From positions 124,001 to 188,000 of the forward strand of contig JANQQJ010000033.1 in assembly GCA_028284945.1 (NCBI GenBank): 64,000 nucleotides of DNA. Reading direction: 5' to 3'. Below, in pieces: positions 20,057 through 30,591 of the stretch. Each line of letters opens with the position of its first letter. The stretch's first letter is position 1. This DNA comes from Alphaproteobacteria bacterium. GTDB lineage: Bacteria; Pseudomonadota; Alphaproteobacteria; SMXS01. The position numbers and the translations under genes were made by a program. The notes beneath the pieces were generated by a model, which searched no databases, was not told the DNA's origin, and was given only the letters and a program-made list of their open reading frames with translations.

Positions 20057-20096
20057 GTCCCTTGCGCCTGAACAGGGCGCAGGGGACTTTTTCTTT
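20057..20096 (+). terminator. Rho-independent terminator after skp
   Basis: GTCCCTTGCGCC (20057-20068) pairs with GGCGCAGGGGAC (20076-20087) with one G-U pair, followed by TTTTTCTTT. This ends the bamA-skp transcript 26 bases past skp. It occupies the place where lpxD normally stands and separates fabZ from the bam operon. Confidence 0.88.
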
Positions 20097-20150
20097 GCGT
20101 CAAGTTTGCTATTAAGGGGGCGAAACGTTGTTGATTGCGGGGCCGGTGGA

Positions 20151-20624
20151 ATGAATGCCTTAACCGAGGCTGATATTATTGAGACATTCGACCTGGAGCG
20201 GATTAAGCGGCTTATCCCACACCGATATCCGTTTCTACTGATCGACAAGGTGCATGTGTTAACCCGCGGCGAAGTGGCTGTGGGCATCAAGAACGTCACC
20301 GTCAATGAGCCCTTTTTTCAGGGGCATTTCCCGGAAAAACCCGTTATGCCCGGTGTGTTGATCGTCGAAGCGCTGGCACAGACCGCAGCAACCATGGCGA
20401 TGGACGTGCTGCTGACCGACGATGAGGCAGCCTATGTCTATCTGACCGCCCTGGACAACGTGAAGTTCCGCCAGCAGGTCGTGCCGGGCGACGTGATCGA
20501 ACTCTACGTGACCAAGGAGCGCGCCCGTTCAACCCTGTGGCGCCTGGCCGGAGAAGCAAGGGTGGATGGCAAGGTGGTTGCTCAGGCAGGGCTTTCCGCT
20601 GTGATCGAAAAGCGACCGCTTTAG
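20151..20624 (+). CDS. fabZ: 3-hydroxyacyl-ACP dehydratase FabZ
   Basis: FabZ dehydrates beta-hydroxyacyl-ACP in fatty acid elongation. The 157 residues from ATG 20151 include IKRLIPHRYPFLLIDKV, the catalytic His in FFQGHFPEKPVMPGVLIVEALAQTAA, and VKFRQQVVPGDVIELYV. In most alphaproteobacteria fabZ lies between lpxD and lpxA. Here it stands alone between the skp terminator and the convergent gltA gene 22 bases away. Confidence 0.96.
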   Translation: MNALTEADIIETFDLERIKRLIPHRYPFLLIDKVHVLTRGEVAVGIKNVTVNEPFFQGHFPEKPVMPGVLIVEALAQTAATMAMDVLLTDDEAAYVYLTALDNVKFRQQVVPGDVIELYVTKERARSTLWRLAGEARVDGKVVAQAGLSAVIEKRPL

Positions 20625-20646
20625 CCGAGACTAAGCCGAATACGCG

Positions 20647-21945
20647 TTAGCCCCGGGCGTCAAGGTCCACATAGCTGCGTTTCGTCGCACCGGTATAGAG
20701 CTGCCGGGGCCGGCCGATCTTCTGCATCGGGTCCTCGATCATCTCGTTCCACTGTGCGACCCAGCCGACGGTACGGGCCAGAGCGAACAACACGGTGAAC
20801 ATGCTGGTCGGGAAGCCCATCGCCCGGAGGATGATGCCGGAATAGAAGTCGACATTCGGGTAAAGCTTCTTTTCGACGAAGTATTCGTCTTCCAATGCGA
20901 TCCGTTCCAGCTCCATCGCCAGATCGAGTAACGGGTCATCGGTAATGCCCAGTTCGCCCAGCACTTCATGGCAGGTCTGCTGCATCACACGCGCGCGCGG
21001 ATCGTAGTTCTTGTAGACCCGGTGACCGAAGCCCATCAGGCGGAAGGGGTCGTTCTTGTCTTTTGCCTTGGCGATGAATTCCGGGATCTTGTCGACGGAG
21101 CCGACTTCTTCCAGCATTTTCAGCACGGCTTCGTTGGCACCGCCATGCGCGGGGCCCCAGAGGCATGCAATACCGGCCGCAATACAGGCGAAGGGATTGG
21201 CCCCGGACGAGCTGGCCAGGCGGACGGTGGATGTTGACGCGTTCTGCTCGTGATCGGCGTGCAGGATGAATATCCGGTCCATGGCTTTAGAGAGCGTCGG
21301 GCTGGCTTTGTACTTCTCCGCGGGAACGGAGAACGTCATATTCAGGAAATTCTCGGCGTAGGACAGGCTATTGTCCGGGTAAATAAATGGCTGACCCGCT
21401 GAGTACTTGTACGCCATTGCCGCGATGGTCGGCATCTTGGCGACCAAACGGAAGGACGCGACCATCCGCTGGTGCGGATCGTTGATGTCGGTGCTGTCAT
21501 GATAGAACGCAGAGAGTGCGCCGACGACGCCGCACATGATCGCCATTGGATGGGCGTCACGCCGAAACCCACCGTAGAAGTTGATCATCTGCTCGTGCAG
21601 CATGGTGTGGTAGGTGACGTCGTGCACGAACTGTTCATATTCGGCCTTGTTCGGCAATTCTCCGTTGAGCAGCAGGTAAGAGACCTCAGGGAAATCGCTC
21701 TTAACGGCGAGTTCTTCAATCGGGTAACCGCGGTAGAGCAGAACGCCCTCATCGCCGTCGATATAGGTGATTTTTGATTCACAGGACGCTGTCGACGTAA
21801 ACCCCGGGTCGTAGGTGAAAAAGCCGGTATTGCCGTAAAGCTTGCTGACATCGATAACCTGTGGACCGACAGAACCGCCCATAATCGGCAGATCAATCTC
21901 CTGATCGCCAGCTACGAGTTTTGCTACCTGTTCGTTATCGCCCAT
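20647..21945 (-). CDS. gltA: Citrate synthase
   Basis: This enzyme joins acetyl-CoA and oxaloacetate in the TCA cycle. The 432-residue protein is a type II (hexameric) citrate synthase with [68 protein letters not shown], and the C-terminal [13 protein letters not shown] with active-site Arg. The N-terminal beta domain ([37 protein letters not shown]) is also normal. It is convergent with fabZ. Confidence 0.97.
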   Translation of the reverse strand: MGDNEQVAKLVAGDQEIDLPIMGGSVGPQVIDVSKLYGNTGFFTYDPGFTSTASCESKITYIDGDEGVLLYRGYPIEELAVKSDFPEVSYLLLNGELPNKAEYEQFVHDVTYHTMLHEQMINFYGGFRRDAHPMAIMCGVVGALSAFYHDSTDINDPHQRMVASFRLVAKMPTIAAMAYKYSAGQPFIYPDNSLSYAENFLNMTFSVPAEKYKASPTLSKAMDRIFILHADHEQNASTSTVRLASSSGANPFACIAAGIACLWGPAHGGANEAVLKMLEEVGSVDKIPEFIAKAKDKNDPFRLMGFGHRVYKNYDPRARVMQQTCHEVLGELGITDDPLLDLAMELERIALEDEYFVEKKLYPNVDFYSGIILRAMGFPTSMFTVLFALARTVGWVAQWNEMIEDPMQKIGRPRQLYTGATKRSYVDLDARG

Positions 21946-21990
21946 GTTCTATCCCTTCGCTCCTAGCGCACCCCTGATAAAGGGGGCGAT

Positions 21991-23409
21991 TTATTCTGTT
22001 TGATCGGCAATCCTTGCGAGACTCTCGTCGCGGCCAAGGACCACCAGAACATCGAAAATGCCCGGCGAGGTCGTTCGTCCACACAACGCAGCCCTTAAGG
22101 GCTGGGCGATTTTGCCGAATTTCAGGTTTTCAGCGTCGCCTAGATTGCGCAGAGCGGTCTCGAGAGAGTCGACCGTCCAGTCGGGCAGGGACTGTAATGC
22201 GCCATGCATTCGCCCCAGCAATGTACGTGCGTCAGTATCTAGCAGTTTCTGGGCTTTCTCGTCCACCTCAAGCGGTCGTTTTGCGAACAGAAATCCTGCT
22301 GCATCGGTCAATTCAACCAGGGTTTTAGCCCGTTCTTTCAGGCCCGGCATTGCTTGAACAAGGCGCGTCTGTTCATTTTCGTCCAGCGCATGGCCTGCGT
22401 TTGTCGATAGTTCCTTGGCGACCAGAAGCGCAAGGCGGGTGTCGTCGGCTTCGCGCATGTAATGCCCGTTAATCGATTCCAGCTTGGCGAAATCGAAGCG
22501 GGCCGGCGATTTGCCGACCCCATCCATGTCGAACCATTCAATGGCCTGGGCGGTAGAGAAGATCTCGTCGTCGCCGTGTCCCCAGCCAAGCCGCAGCAGG
22601 TAGTTGCGCAGCGCTTCGGGCAGATAGCCCATCTCCTGATAGGCCTCGACGCCCAGCGCCCCGTGCCGTTTGGAGAGTTTTGCCCCGTCCGGGCCATGAA
22701 TCAGCGGCACATGGCCGAAGGTCGGGACATTCCAGCCCATAGCGGCATAGAGCTGATATTGGCGGAACGCGTTGGTCAGGTGATCGTCGCCGCGGATGAC
22801 ATGGGTAATGCCCATGTCATGGTCATCGACGACGACAGAGAGCATATAAGTCGGTGTTCCATCAGCCCGCAGCAGGACCATGTCGTCCAATTGGTCATGT
22901 GCAATGGTGACCGGCCCCTGAACCGCATCATCAATCGTTGTTTCACCGGCTTGGGGGGCTTTGAACCGGACCACCGGGTCTACGCCCTCTGGCGCCTCTG
23001 ATGGGTCACGGTCACGCCAGCGCCCGTCATATCGCATTGGGCGGCCCTCAGAGCGGGCCGTTTCGCGCATTTCGGCCAATTCTTCCTTCGAGGCATAGCA
23101 GTGATAGGCTTTACCTTCTGCCAGAAGTTGGTGGGCGACGGCGGCATGGCGTTCCGCACGCTTGGATTGGTAGATGATTTCGCCGTCCGGATGCAGGCCC
23201 AGCCAGTCCATGCCATGCAGAATGGCGTCGACGGCTTCCTGGGTTGAGCGCTCCCGGTCGGTGTCTTCGACCCGAAGCAGAAATTGGCCACCATGGTGCC
23301 GCGCGAACAGCCAGTTAAACAGCGCCGTCCGGGCACTGCCGATATGCAGAAATCCAGTCGGCGAGGGGGCGAAGCGGGTGACGACGGTTGCGGTGGGTTC
23401 TGCGGTCAA
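21991..23409 (-). CDS. gltX: Glutamyl-tRNA synthetase
   Basis: GltX charges tRNA-Glu. The 472-residue class I synthetase has the HIGH motif as [21 protein letters not shown] and the KMSKS motif as [13 protein letters not shown]. The [20 protein letters not shown] segment is typical. The all-helical anticodon-binding domain is complete. It is 45 bases upstream of gltA on the same strand and divergent from comEC. Confidence 0.97.
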   Translation of the reverse strand: MTAEPTATVVTRFAPSPTGFLHIGSARTALFNWLFARHHGGQFLLRVEDTDRERSTQEAVDAILHGMDWLGLHPDGEIIYQSKRAERHAAVAHQLLAEGKAYHCYASKEELAEMRETARSEGRPMRYDGRWRDRDPSEAPEGVDPVVRFKAPQAGETTIDDAVQGPVTIAHDQLDDMVLLRADGTPTYMLSVVVDDHDMGITHVIRGDDHLTNAFRQYQLYAAMGWNVPTFGHVPLIHGPDGAKLSKRHGALGVEAYQEMGYLPEALRNYLLRLGWGHGDDEIFSTAQAIEWFDMDGVGKSPARFDFAKLESINGHYMREADDTRLALLVAKELSTNAGHALDENEQTRLVQAMPGLKERAKTLVELTDAAGFLFAKRPLEVDEKAQKLLDTDARTLLGRMHGALQSLPDWTVDSLETALRNLGDAENLKFGKIAQPLRAALCGRTTSPGIFDVLVVLGRDESLARIADQTE

Positions 23410-23515
23410 AAACGGGCTCCAGCAAAGCAGATCAGGGTGATGGTTCGGCGATGCCTTTTACCACAGATGGCAAACCGCACTACACTTTTGGCAGGCGCCA
23501 TAGCCGGAGATTGAT

Positions 23516-25651
23516 TTGTCTACCCACGTCGATATTCGTGGTTTTATTTCAGGACCTTCGCGACAATCGTTGATTGCTGGCCTGAGCAACCGATTCGCCA
23601 TTGAACGGGATCGTTGGCTGCTTTGGCTGCCGGTTGCGATGGGCTGTGGGATCGCCATCTATTTTGCCTGGCCGGCCGATCCGGGACTTGTCTTGCCCTG
23701 CAGTCTGGTTGGTGTCTTCGCCGTGGCGGCCGTTCTGTTGCGGGGCGGCGCGCGCCTCGGGGCTGTCCTCGTTTTGGCGATGGCAGTCGGTTTTGCTGCC
23801 TCAGCGGTGCGCAGTGCCTATGTCGCGGCGCCTGTGATCCTGGAAAAGAAGCGTCCTTTGACAGTTCAGGCGACCGTCGAGCGTGTGGAGCGTTACCCGG
23901 CGGGTGACACTAGGATCACCCTTAGAGCGCTGGATTTAGAAGGGTTTGAAGAAAATGCGACGCCCGAACGCATCCGATTGCGGGTTAGAACCAGGGGAGA
24001 GGCGGTCGAGCCGGGTAACCGGATTGAGATCCGGGCGGTCCTGATGCCGCCTCCACCACCGGTCGCGCCGGGGTCGTTTGATTTTGCGCGCAAGGCCTGG
24101 TTTGAACGGCTTGGCGGGGTCGGGTTTGCGGTGTCCGGCGCAACTGTGCTGGCTGAACAGCCCACGGAGACCGGCATTCTGGATGGATGGCGTCTGGCCC
24201 GGTTTCGCGACAGTTTGGCACAGCGCCTGGCCAAACAGGCGCCCGGCGACGGTGGCGCCGTTGCTGTCGCTTTGATGACCGGAGAGCGCGGTCTGATCCC
24301 TGAGAAGATTGTTGAAGACCTGCGGGCAGCCGGACTGGCGCATTTGCTCGCAATCTCCGGCCTGCATATCGGCCTGATGGCAGGATTGGCATTCTTTGTG
24401 GTTCGTGCCGGCCTGGCGCTTGTACCCAGCCTTGCGCTTCGATATCCAATCAAGAAATGGGCCGCAATTGCAGCAATTTGCGCTGCGTTCTTCTATCTGA
24501 TGGTCAGCGGTGGAACTGTTCCAACGCAGCGCGCTTTCGCGATGACGCTGATCGTATTGATGGCTGTTTTGATCGACCGATTGGCCATCACCATGCGGCT
24601 GGTCGCCATGGTGGCTGGCGCCATGTTGCTGCTGGCGCCGGAAAGCCTGCTTAATGTCAGCTTTCAGATGTCCTTCGCTGCGGTTATCGCCTTAGTGGCG
24701 GTCTATGAGCATGCGCGGTCGCACGGCTGGCTGCCGGGGCGTGGCGATGGATGGACCCGCCGGATCGGTATCTATTTCCTCGGTGTCGCGATCACCAGCG
24801 TCGTGGCCGGCCTGGCGACGGGGTATTTTGCTGTCGTACACTTCAATCGGTTCGCCAATTATGGCCTGCTGGCCAATATGCTCGCCGTTCCGGTGATGGG
24901 GTTGTGGATCATGCCCTGGGCCATGGCCGCCTTCCTGTTACTGCCATTTGGCCTGGAAAGTTGGGCGTTGGTGCCGATGACTGCCGGGATTGAGCTCGTG
25001 GCTGATATTGCTGCGTGGGTGGCGGCGATGCCGGGTTCAGTGGGTTACATAGCCGCTGTACCAACCGCGGCGACCGTGTTGATCACATTGGGGAGCGTCT
25101 GGCTGTGTCTGTGGCAGCGCGCCTGGCGGTTGTGGGGGATGGTGCCGATTATGGCCGGTTTGGCCTGGGCAGCGGCCTCGGAACCGCCGGATATCCTGAT
25201 CGATGAGCAGGCCAAGCTGACTGGCATTCGCGCCGCAGACGGATCGCTTATGCTGAATAGCGTGCGGCGTTCGTCCATGGCCGTGGATACCTGGACCCGC
25301 CGCAGCGGGCAGGGAGGGGCGCTGAAATGGGCTCCTGACGACCTTGATGGCCCTCTTTCCTGCGATGCCAGCGGTTGCCTATACCGAGCACCCTCCGGTC
25401 AGCTCGCAGCGCTGGTCCGTGCACCGGATGCGCTTGGTGAGGACTGTGCTCGTGCCGATGTCGTCGTAAGCGCCGTGCCGGTTTTTGGACGCTGCAAGGG
25501 TCCCGAAACGGTTATCGACCGGTTCGACCTCTGGAGAGAGGGCGCCCATGCCCTGTGGTTTACCGCGTCCGGTGTTCGCATTGAAACCGTCGCGCAGCAT
25601 CAGGGCAGGCGCCCCTGGTCGCGCTATGCCCGGCGTCAGCCAGAATTTTAG
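23516..25651 (+). CDS. comEC: ComEC/Rec2 family DNA-uptake channel protein
   Basis: ComEC homologues carry incoming single-stranded DNA across the inner membrane in natural transformation. The 711-residue protein has an N-terminal DUF4131-like domain and a central competence domain with [18 protein letters not shown] and [12 protein letters not shown]. The TTG start is supported by GGAG six bases upstream. The C-terminal ~150 residues show no metallo-beta-lactamase HxHxDH motif, as in many alphaproteobacterial members. The stop overlaps that of lexA by 4 bases. Other uptake genes are not in the window. Confidence 0.92.
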   Translation: MSTHVDIRGFISGPSRQSLIAGLSNRFAIERDRWLLWLPVAMGCGIAIYFAWPADPGLVLPCSLVGVFAVAAVLLRGGARLGAVLVLAMAVGFAASAVRSAYVAAPVILEKKRPLTVQATVERVERYPAGDTRITLRALDLEGFEENATPERIRLRVRTRGEAVEPGNRIEIRAVLMPPPPPVAPGSFDFARKAWFERLGGVGFAVSGATVLAEQPTETGILDGWRLARFRDSLAQRLAKQAPGDGGAVAVALMTGERGLIPEKIVEDLRAAGLAHLLAISGLHIGLMAGLAFFVVRAGLALVPSLALRYPIKKWAAIAAICAAFFYLMVSGGTVPTQRAFAMTLIVLMAVLIDRLAITMRLVAMVAGAMLLLAPESLLNVSFQMSFAAVIALVAVYEHARSHGWLPGRGDGWTRRIGIYFLGVAITSVVAGLATGYFAVVHFNRFANYGLLANMLAVPVMGLWIMPWAMAAFLLLPFGLESWALVPMTAGIELVADIAAWVAAMPGSVGYIAAVPTAATVLITLGSVWLCLWQRAWRLWGMVPIMAGLAWAAASEPPDILIDEQAKLTGIRAADGSLMLNSVRRSSMAVDTWTRRSGQGGALKWAPDDLDGPLSCDASGCLYRAPSGQLAALVRAPDALGEDCARADVVVSAVPVFGRCKGPETVIDRFDLWREGAHALWFTASGVRIETVAQHQGRRPWSRYARRQPEF

Positions 25652-26346
25652 TACTGGCGCATCAACCCGACGAGACGCCCCTGAATCTTGACCTGATCAG
25701 GCCCGAAAATCCGGGTTTCATAGGCAGGGTTGGCCGCTTCGAGCGCGATAGAATGGCCCTTACGGCGGAGTTTCTTGAGTGTCGCTTCCTGGTCGTCGAC
25801 CAATGCGACCACAATGGACCCGTTATCGGCTGTGTCGCAGCGTTCAATGATGACTGTGTCCCCGTCATGAATGCCGGCATCGATCATCGAATCGCCAGAC
25901 ACTTCAAGGGCATAGTGCTCGCGGCTCGATAACATGCCAGCCGGGTATCCCACGGAACGGTCGTTGTTTTGAAGCGCCTCGATTGGCGTACCGGCAGCGA
26001 TTGCCCCGTAGAGCGGCACATCGACCACGCCATCGGTGACAGCGCTGCGCAGGGACTCCCGCCGGGATTTGGCGAAATCCGGCGCGACCACGTTGGACGC
26101 CGGGTCAGAAGGGGGCTGGCCGCTGGCATCCGGCAGTTTCAGGACTTCCAGCGCGCGGGCACGGTGGGGCAGGCGGCGGATAAAGCCCCGTTCTTCAAGC
26201 GCCGTGATCAGCCGGTGAATGCCAGACTTGGATTTGAGGTTTAGCGCTTCCTTCATTTCTTCGAACGAAGGGGAAATCCCCGTATCTTCAAGACGTTCGT
26301 GAATGAAGCTGAGTAACTCGTGCTGCTTGCGCGTCAACATGGCCAT
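25648..26346 (-). CDS. lexA: LexA repressor
   Basis: LexA represses SOS genes and cleaves itself when RecA is activated. The 232-residue protein has an N-terminal winged helix ([33 protein letters not shown]), the scissile Ala118-Gly119 in YGAIAAG, and the Ser153 (GDSMID) and Lys191 (ATLKK) catalytic pair. It is preceded by a LexA box (26377-26391), so it should be autoregulated. It lies downstream of moeA on the same strand. Confidence 0.97.
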   Translation of the reverse strand: MAMLTRKQHELLSFIHERLEDTGISPSFEEMKEALNLKSKSGIHRLITALEERGFIRRLPHRARALEVLKLPDASGQPPSDPASNVVAPDFAKSRRESLRSAVTDGVVDVPLYGAIAAGTPIEALQNNDRSVGYPAGMLSSREHYALEVSGDSMIDAGIHDGDTVIIERCDTADNGSIVVALVDDQEATLKKLRRKGHSIALEAANPAYETRIFGPDQVKIQGRLVGLMRQY

Positions 26347-26376
26347 CTCCCAAAGGGGAACAAACGATGGCCATAT

Positions 26377-26391
26377 GTTCTAGTTTAGTTC
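26377..26391 (-). promoter_or_regulatory. LexA (SOS) box
   Basis: GTTC-N7-GTTC (GTTC at 26377-26380 and 26388-26391) is an exact match to the alphaproteobacterial LexA operator. It lies 30 bases upstream of the lexA start, between moeA and lexA, indicating autorepression. Confidence 0.93.
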
Positions 26392-26401
26392 TTTTTTTGC
26401 G

Positions 26402-27616
26402 TCAACCGGAAACGCCAACCTGTTGGTTCAGGGGCAAGATGGTGACCATGTCCCCGGTCTTGGCGGGTTCTGCATGGGGTGGCCGGATAACGAGCGCATC
26501 GGCTAGCGCAAAGAGAGAGAGGACGGAGCTGTCCTGCAGGTCGAAAGGCGTGGCGACGAGATTGCCGTCGGCATCCCGGCTCAGTTTGGCGCGCATGTAA
26601 TCCTCCCGCGCCTTATTGGCGGGCAGGTCCCGACCGAGCGTGGCCGTCGCGCGTGGTAGTTCCGCAGGCTCTACGCCCAGCATGGAGCGGATCAGGGGGA
26701 CAAGGAACAATGTCGCGCAAACCATTGCAGAGACGGGATTTCCCGGCAGTCCGAGCATCAATGCGTCGCCGAACCGCCCAAAGATCAGCGGCTTGCCGGG
26801 CCGCATGGCGATTTTCCAGAAATCGACCTCCAGGCCGATGTCACCCAATACCGATTGGACCAGATCGTGCTCCCCGACGGAGGCGCCACCGACCGTGACC
26901 AGGATATCTGAGCCCTTGGCGCCCTCTGCAAGCGCTTTCAGTGAGGCTTCGTTGTCCCGGGCGATGCCCAGATCAAGTCCATCGCCACCATGGGCGTCGA
27001 TCAGGTTCTTGAGCGCGATGGAATTGGAACTGATGATCTGGTTAGGACCTAACGGCTCGCCCGGACGAACCAACTCGTCTCCGGTCGCCAGAATGGAAAC
27101 CCGGGGCCGACGCCGCACATCCACCCACGGCAAGTCCATGGAGGCCAGCAAACCGGTATCTGCCGGGCTGAGGACCCTGTTGGCCGCAAGGAGCGCCTGT
27201 CCGGCGCTGAAATCGACGCCAGCGCGGCGGATATGCTGGCCTGCACGGGGGCTTTCCGTAACCTTAATGATGTTTCCGTCGGCCTCGGTATCCTCCTGCA
27301 GCACGATGGCGTCCGCGCCTTGCGGCACCGGGCCGCCGGTAAAGATGCGCACCGCCTCTCCGGGGCCGACGGTGCCATCATAGGCGCCGCCTGCAGGCGC
27401 ACGGCCGACCATGGTGACTGTGGCTACGGTTTCCAGATCGGTGGCCCGGACAGCATAGCCGTCCATGGCAGAGACATCGGCGGGTGGCTGCGTTCGCCTG
27501 GATATGGCGTCACGCGCCAGAACGCGGCCCATGGCCTCGCTCAGGCCGACACTTTCGCTTGGCATCAGGCGCGCCTGGCCGGTGATCCGTTCTAGTGCTT
27601 CCTTGACAGGGATCAT
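26402..27616 (-). CDS. moeA: Molybdopterin molybdenumtransferase MoeA
   Basis: MoeA inserts molybdate into adenylated molybdopterin to complete the molybdenum cofactor. The 404-residue protein shows AMDGYAVRATDL, RIFTGGPVPQGADAIVLQED, RVSILATGDELVRPGEPLGPNQI, TVGGASVGEHD and the MRPGKPLIFGRFG...GLPGNPVSAMV region. It starts one base after moaC ends, on the same strand. The window has no molybdoenzyme. Confidence 0.96.
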   Translation of the reverse strand: MIPVKEALERITGQARLMPSESVGLSEAMGRVLARDAISRRTQPPADVSAMDGYAVRATDLETVATVTMVGRAPAGGAYDGTVGPGEAVRIFTGGPVPQGADAIVLQEDTEADGNIIKVTESPRAGQHIRRAGVDFSAGQALLAANRVLSPADTGLLASMDLPWVDVRRRPRVSILATGDELVRPGEPLGPNQIISSNSIALKNLIDAHGGDGLDLGIARDNEASLKALAEGAKGSDILVTVGGASVGEHDLVQSVLGDIGLEVDFWKIAMRPGKPLIFGRFGDALMLGLPGNPVSAMVCATLFLVPLIRSMLGVEPAELPRATATLGRDLPANKAREDYMRAKLSRDADGNLVATPFDLQDSSVLSLFALADALVIRPPHAEPAKTGDMVTILPLNQQVGVSG

Positions 27617-28093
27617 TCAGGCCGCCTCGTAATCGCCTGATTTTCCGCCGGATTTGTGGATTAGCCTGATGTCACCGATCTGCATGCCACGGTCGACGGC
27701 TTTACACATGTCATAGATGGTGAGTGCGGCGACAGAGACCGCTGTCAGCGCCTCCATTTCAACGCCTGTCTTTCCGGAAACTTTGACGGTTGCCTCGATT
27801 TCAACAGCAGCTGTTGGCTCACTGCAGGCCAGATCCACGCTCACCTTATTGAGCGCTAGTGGATGACAGAGCGGGATCAGGTCCGATGTCCGCTTTGCAG
27901 CCATAATGCCAGCCAGCCGGGCCACGCCCAGGACGTCACCCTTTTTGTGATCACCGGCCAGGATCATGGCCAAGGTTTCTGGCTGCATGGTGATCCGGCC
28001 CTTGGCGACGGCGGTGCGTTCAGTGATGTTTTTGGCCGACACATCGACCATGGCGGCGTTCCCATCGGCATCGAAATGGGTCAGCTTGCTCAT
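27617..28093 (-). CDS. moaC: Cyclic pyranopterin monophosphate synthase MoaC
   Basis: MoaC, with MoaA, converts GTP to cyclic pyranopterin monophosphate, the first stage of molybdenum cofactor synthesis. The 158-residue protein begins [18 protein letters not shown] and has the conserved [17 protein letters not shown] and [25 protein letters not shown] segments. It overlaps trpC by 4 bases and abuts moeA, the standard trpC-moaC-moeA order of the class. Confidence 0.97.
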   Translation of the reverse strand: MSKLTHFDADGNAAMVDVSAKNITERTAVAKGRITMQPETLAMILAGDHKKGDVLGVARLAGIMAAKRTSDLIPLCHPLALNKVSVDLACSEPTAAVEIEATVKVSGKTGVEMEALTAVSVAALTIYDMCKAVDRGMQIGDIRLIHKSGGKSGDYEAA

Positions 28094-28887
28094 GCGGCCT
28101 GGCCAAGCAGCGCGGCGGTCGCATGGGTCACATCCGCCTCGCGCATGAGTGACTCGCCGACAAGGAAACAGTTGATGCCATAAGACCTTAGGTCAATAAG
28201 GTCATTGTGATTGTTAATGCCGCTTTCGCCGACAATCGTCCGGTCTGCTGGAATACGCGACGCCAGATCGCGGGACGTTTGCAGGTCGACCGTTAACGTT
28301 TTCAGATTACGGTTATTGATCCCGACAAGGTCACAGTCGACGAGCAGGGCACGGTCCAGCTCTTCCGCATTATGGACCTCGATCAGGATATCCATGCCCC
28401 AATGGCGCGCGGCAGCCGCCAACTCTGCGGCCTGTGCGTCTTCAAGCGCTGCCATAATCAGCAGAATACAATCCGCCTGGATCGCCCTTGCTTCGGCGAC
28501 CTGATAGGGGTCGAGCATGAAGTCCTTACGCAGCACCGGCAGGGCGGCGGCGTTGTGCGCGGCGGTAACATAGGCGTCAGCCCCCTGGAAATAGGGCACA
28601 TCGGTCAAGACAGAGAGGCAGGTAGCGCCGCCGGCCTGATAGGCGCGGGCCAGCGTATCCGGATCAAAGTCGGCGCGGATTAACCCTTTTGACGGGCTGG
28701 CTTTCTTGATTTCCGCGATCAGACCGAATGCGCCTGCTGCGGCCTTGGCTTTCAGACTGGCGGCAAAGGGCCGGACCGGATCAGCGGCCCTGGCCTGGTT
28801 TTCGACCTCCTGGAGCGGCACAGACTGCTTGCAGGCTGCAATATGCTCCAGTTTATCGGCACAAATTTTCTGCAGGACGTCGGTCAT
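28090..28887 (-). CDS. trpC: Indole-3-glycerol phosphate synthase
   Basis: TrpC closes the indole ring in tryptophan synthesis. The 265-residue TIM-barrel protein has the catalytic lysines in [11 protein letters not shown] and [12 protein letters not shown]. It also has [24 protein letters not shown] and [15 protein letters not shown]. It overlaps trpD and moaC by 4 bases each, so trpG-trpD-trpC-moaC-moeA is one transcription unit. Confidence 0.97.
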   Translation of the reverse strand: MTDVLQKICADKLEHIAACKQSVPLQEVENQARAADPVRPFAASLKAKAAAGAFGLIAEIKKASPSKGLIRADFDPDTLARAYQAGGATCLSVLTDVPYFQGADAYVTAAHNAAALPVLRKDFMLDPYQVAEARAIQADCILLIMAALEDAQAAELAAAARHWGMDILIEVHNAEELDRALLVDCDLVGINNRNLKTLTVDLQTSRDLASRIPADRTIVGESGINNHNDLIDLRSYGINCFLVGESLMREADVTHATAALLGQAA

Positions 28888-29900
28888 GAAGCGTTCGATT
28901 CTTTGACGAGACGGGCCAGGGTTGCCGATGCGGCACCGGAATCTATCGCTTTTGCGGCCTGTTCAGCGCCCGATCTAAGATCATCAGCGCGGTCGGCGAC
29001 GATCAGTGCAGCAGCGGCATTCAGCAATACGATGTCGCGATAGGCGCCCAGTTCGCCGGCCAGAACCGCCCGGATGGCCTGGGCATTCTCTTCCGGCAAT
29101 CCGCCTTTCAGCGACTCTTCGGTGGCAACCGCCAGTCCTGCATCCCCAGGGGATACGGTGAACGTAGAAACCTTGCCGTCCTTCAACTCGGCGACGAACG
29201 TCGCCCCGGTCGTGGTAATTTCGTCTAATCCGTCAGATCCATGGACCACCCAAACACGTTCTGAACCCAGATTGCGCAGCACATGGGCCATCGGCTCGAC
29301 CCACTCTTCAGCGAAAACACCGATCACCTGGCGTTTTGCCCCTGCGGGATTTGAAAGGGGGCCCAGCAGGTTGAAGATTGTCCGTGTGCCCAGCTCGGCG
29401 CGCACAGGCCCAACATGCTTCATCGCGCCATGGTGTTTTTGAGCAAAGAGAAAGCAGATACCGGCGTCGGTGAGACAGCGTTCAACCACCGGAATCGAGC
29501 AATCGATATTGACGCCAAGATGGCTCAGCACCTCCGCCGAACCGGACTTGGAGGAAGCGGCTTTGTTGCCATGTTTGGCTACGGGCACGCCGCAGGCCGC
29601 AACCACAATGGCGGCGGCGGTTGAAATATTATAGGTGCCTGAGCCATCGCCGCCTGTGCCGCATGTATCGACGGCGCCGTCCGGCGCATTGATCCGGTTT
29701 GCCTTGGCACGCATGACGCGGGCAGCGGCTGTGATTTCGTCAACCGATTCACCCCGAACCCGCAGCGCCATCAACAGCGCGCCGATCTGCGCGGGTGTCG
29801 CGTCGCCGGACATCATGATGTCAAAGGCAGTTCCGGTTTCATCCTCGCTGAGGCGGGCGCCGGTTGCGGCCTTGGCAATAATGGACTTCAGATCGCTCAT
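28884..29900 (-). CDS. trpD: Anthranilate phosphoribosyltransferase
   Basis: TrpD transfers phosphoribose to anthranilate. The start at ATG 29898-29900 overlaps the trpG stop (ATGA), giving 338 residues; a longer frame upstream is inside trpG. Conserved pieces are [49 protein letters not shown] in the PRPP site and HKMK-like [30 protein letters not shown]. It follows the usual trpG-trpD-trpC order. Confidence 0.97.
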   Translation of the reverse strand: MSDLKSIIAKAATGARLSEDETGTAFDIMMSGDATPAQIGALLMALRVRGESVDEITAAARVMRAKANRINAPDGAVDTCGTGGDGSGTYNISTAAAIVVAACGVPVAKHGNKAASSKSGSAEVLSHLGVNIDCSIPVVERCLTDAGICFLFAQKHHGAMKHVGPVRAELGTRTIFNLLGPLSNPAGAKRQVIGVFAEEWVEPMAHVLRNLGSERVWVVHGSDGLDEITTTGATFVAELKDGKVSTFTVSPGDAGLAVATEESLKGGLPEENAQAIRAVLAGELGAYRDIVLLNAAAALIVADRADDLRSGAEQAAKAIDSGAASATLARLVKESNAS

Positions 29901-30484
29901 CAGGCGGCATCCCGGGTCTGGGCACGAGTAATAAAGTTTCGCAGCAGGTCGTGCCCACATTCCGACGCAATGCTTTCAGGGTGGAACTGCACGCCATGGA
30001 CCTCGAACTGTTTATGTTCAACGCCCATGATGATGTCATCCTCTGTCCAGGCGGTAATGTCGAAGCAGTCGGGCAGGGAAGCGCGCTCGGCTATCAGCGA
30101 ATGATAGCGGGTGCCTTCAAAGCGTTCCGGGAGCCCGTGAAATATACCTTTCCCGCTATTGATTACCGTACTCACCTTGCCATGCATCAAAGTGGGTGCG
30201 CGCACGATCTCGCCGCCGAACGCCTGCACAATGGATTGATGCCCCAGACATACGCCCAGCAGCGGTACCTTGCTGGCTGCGGCCTCCACCAGATCGAGGC
30301 AGATGCCTGCCTCATTAGGGGTGCACGGACCGGGCGACATAATGATCCCGGTAGGCTTTAGCGCCAGCACCTCCTGCGCTGAGATCTCATCATTTCTGTG
30401 GACGACAAGCTCCGCACCCAGTTCCGCCAGATAGTGGAACAGGTTGTATGTAAAGCTGTCGTAGTTATCGATCAGGACAAACAT
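29900..30484 (-). CDS. trpG: Anthranilate synthase component II (glutamine amidotransferase)
   Basis: TrpG supplies ammonia from glutamine to TrpE. The 194-residue class I amidotransferase has the oxyanion [11 protein letters not shown], the nucleophile Cys in [10 protein letters not shown], and the [12 protein letters not shown] end with catalytic His and Glu. ATG 30484 is preferred over TTG 30487. TrpE, its partner, lies about 3 kb away on the same strand, with three opposite-strand genes between. Confidence 0.97.
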   Translation of the reverse strand: MFVLIDNYDSFTYNLFHYLAELGAELVVHRNDEISAQEVLALKPTGIIMSPGPCTPNEAGICLDLVEAAASKVPLLGVCLGHQSIVQAFGGEIVRAPTLMHGKVSTVINSGKGIFHGLPERFEGTRYHSLIAERASLPDCFDITAWTEDDIIMGVEHKQFEVHGVQFHPESIASECGHDLLRNFITRAQTRDAA

Positions 30485-30591
30485 CAATCCGGCCTTTGGT
30501 TGCGCGTCTTATATAGGCGATCAAGCACAGGAATGTCAGCAAAACGAAACCGGCATTGCATGGCGGCGGGCAGGAGGCGTAGAAATGGGCC

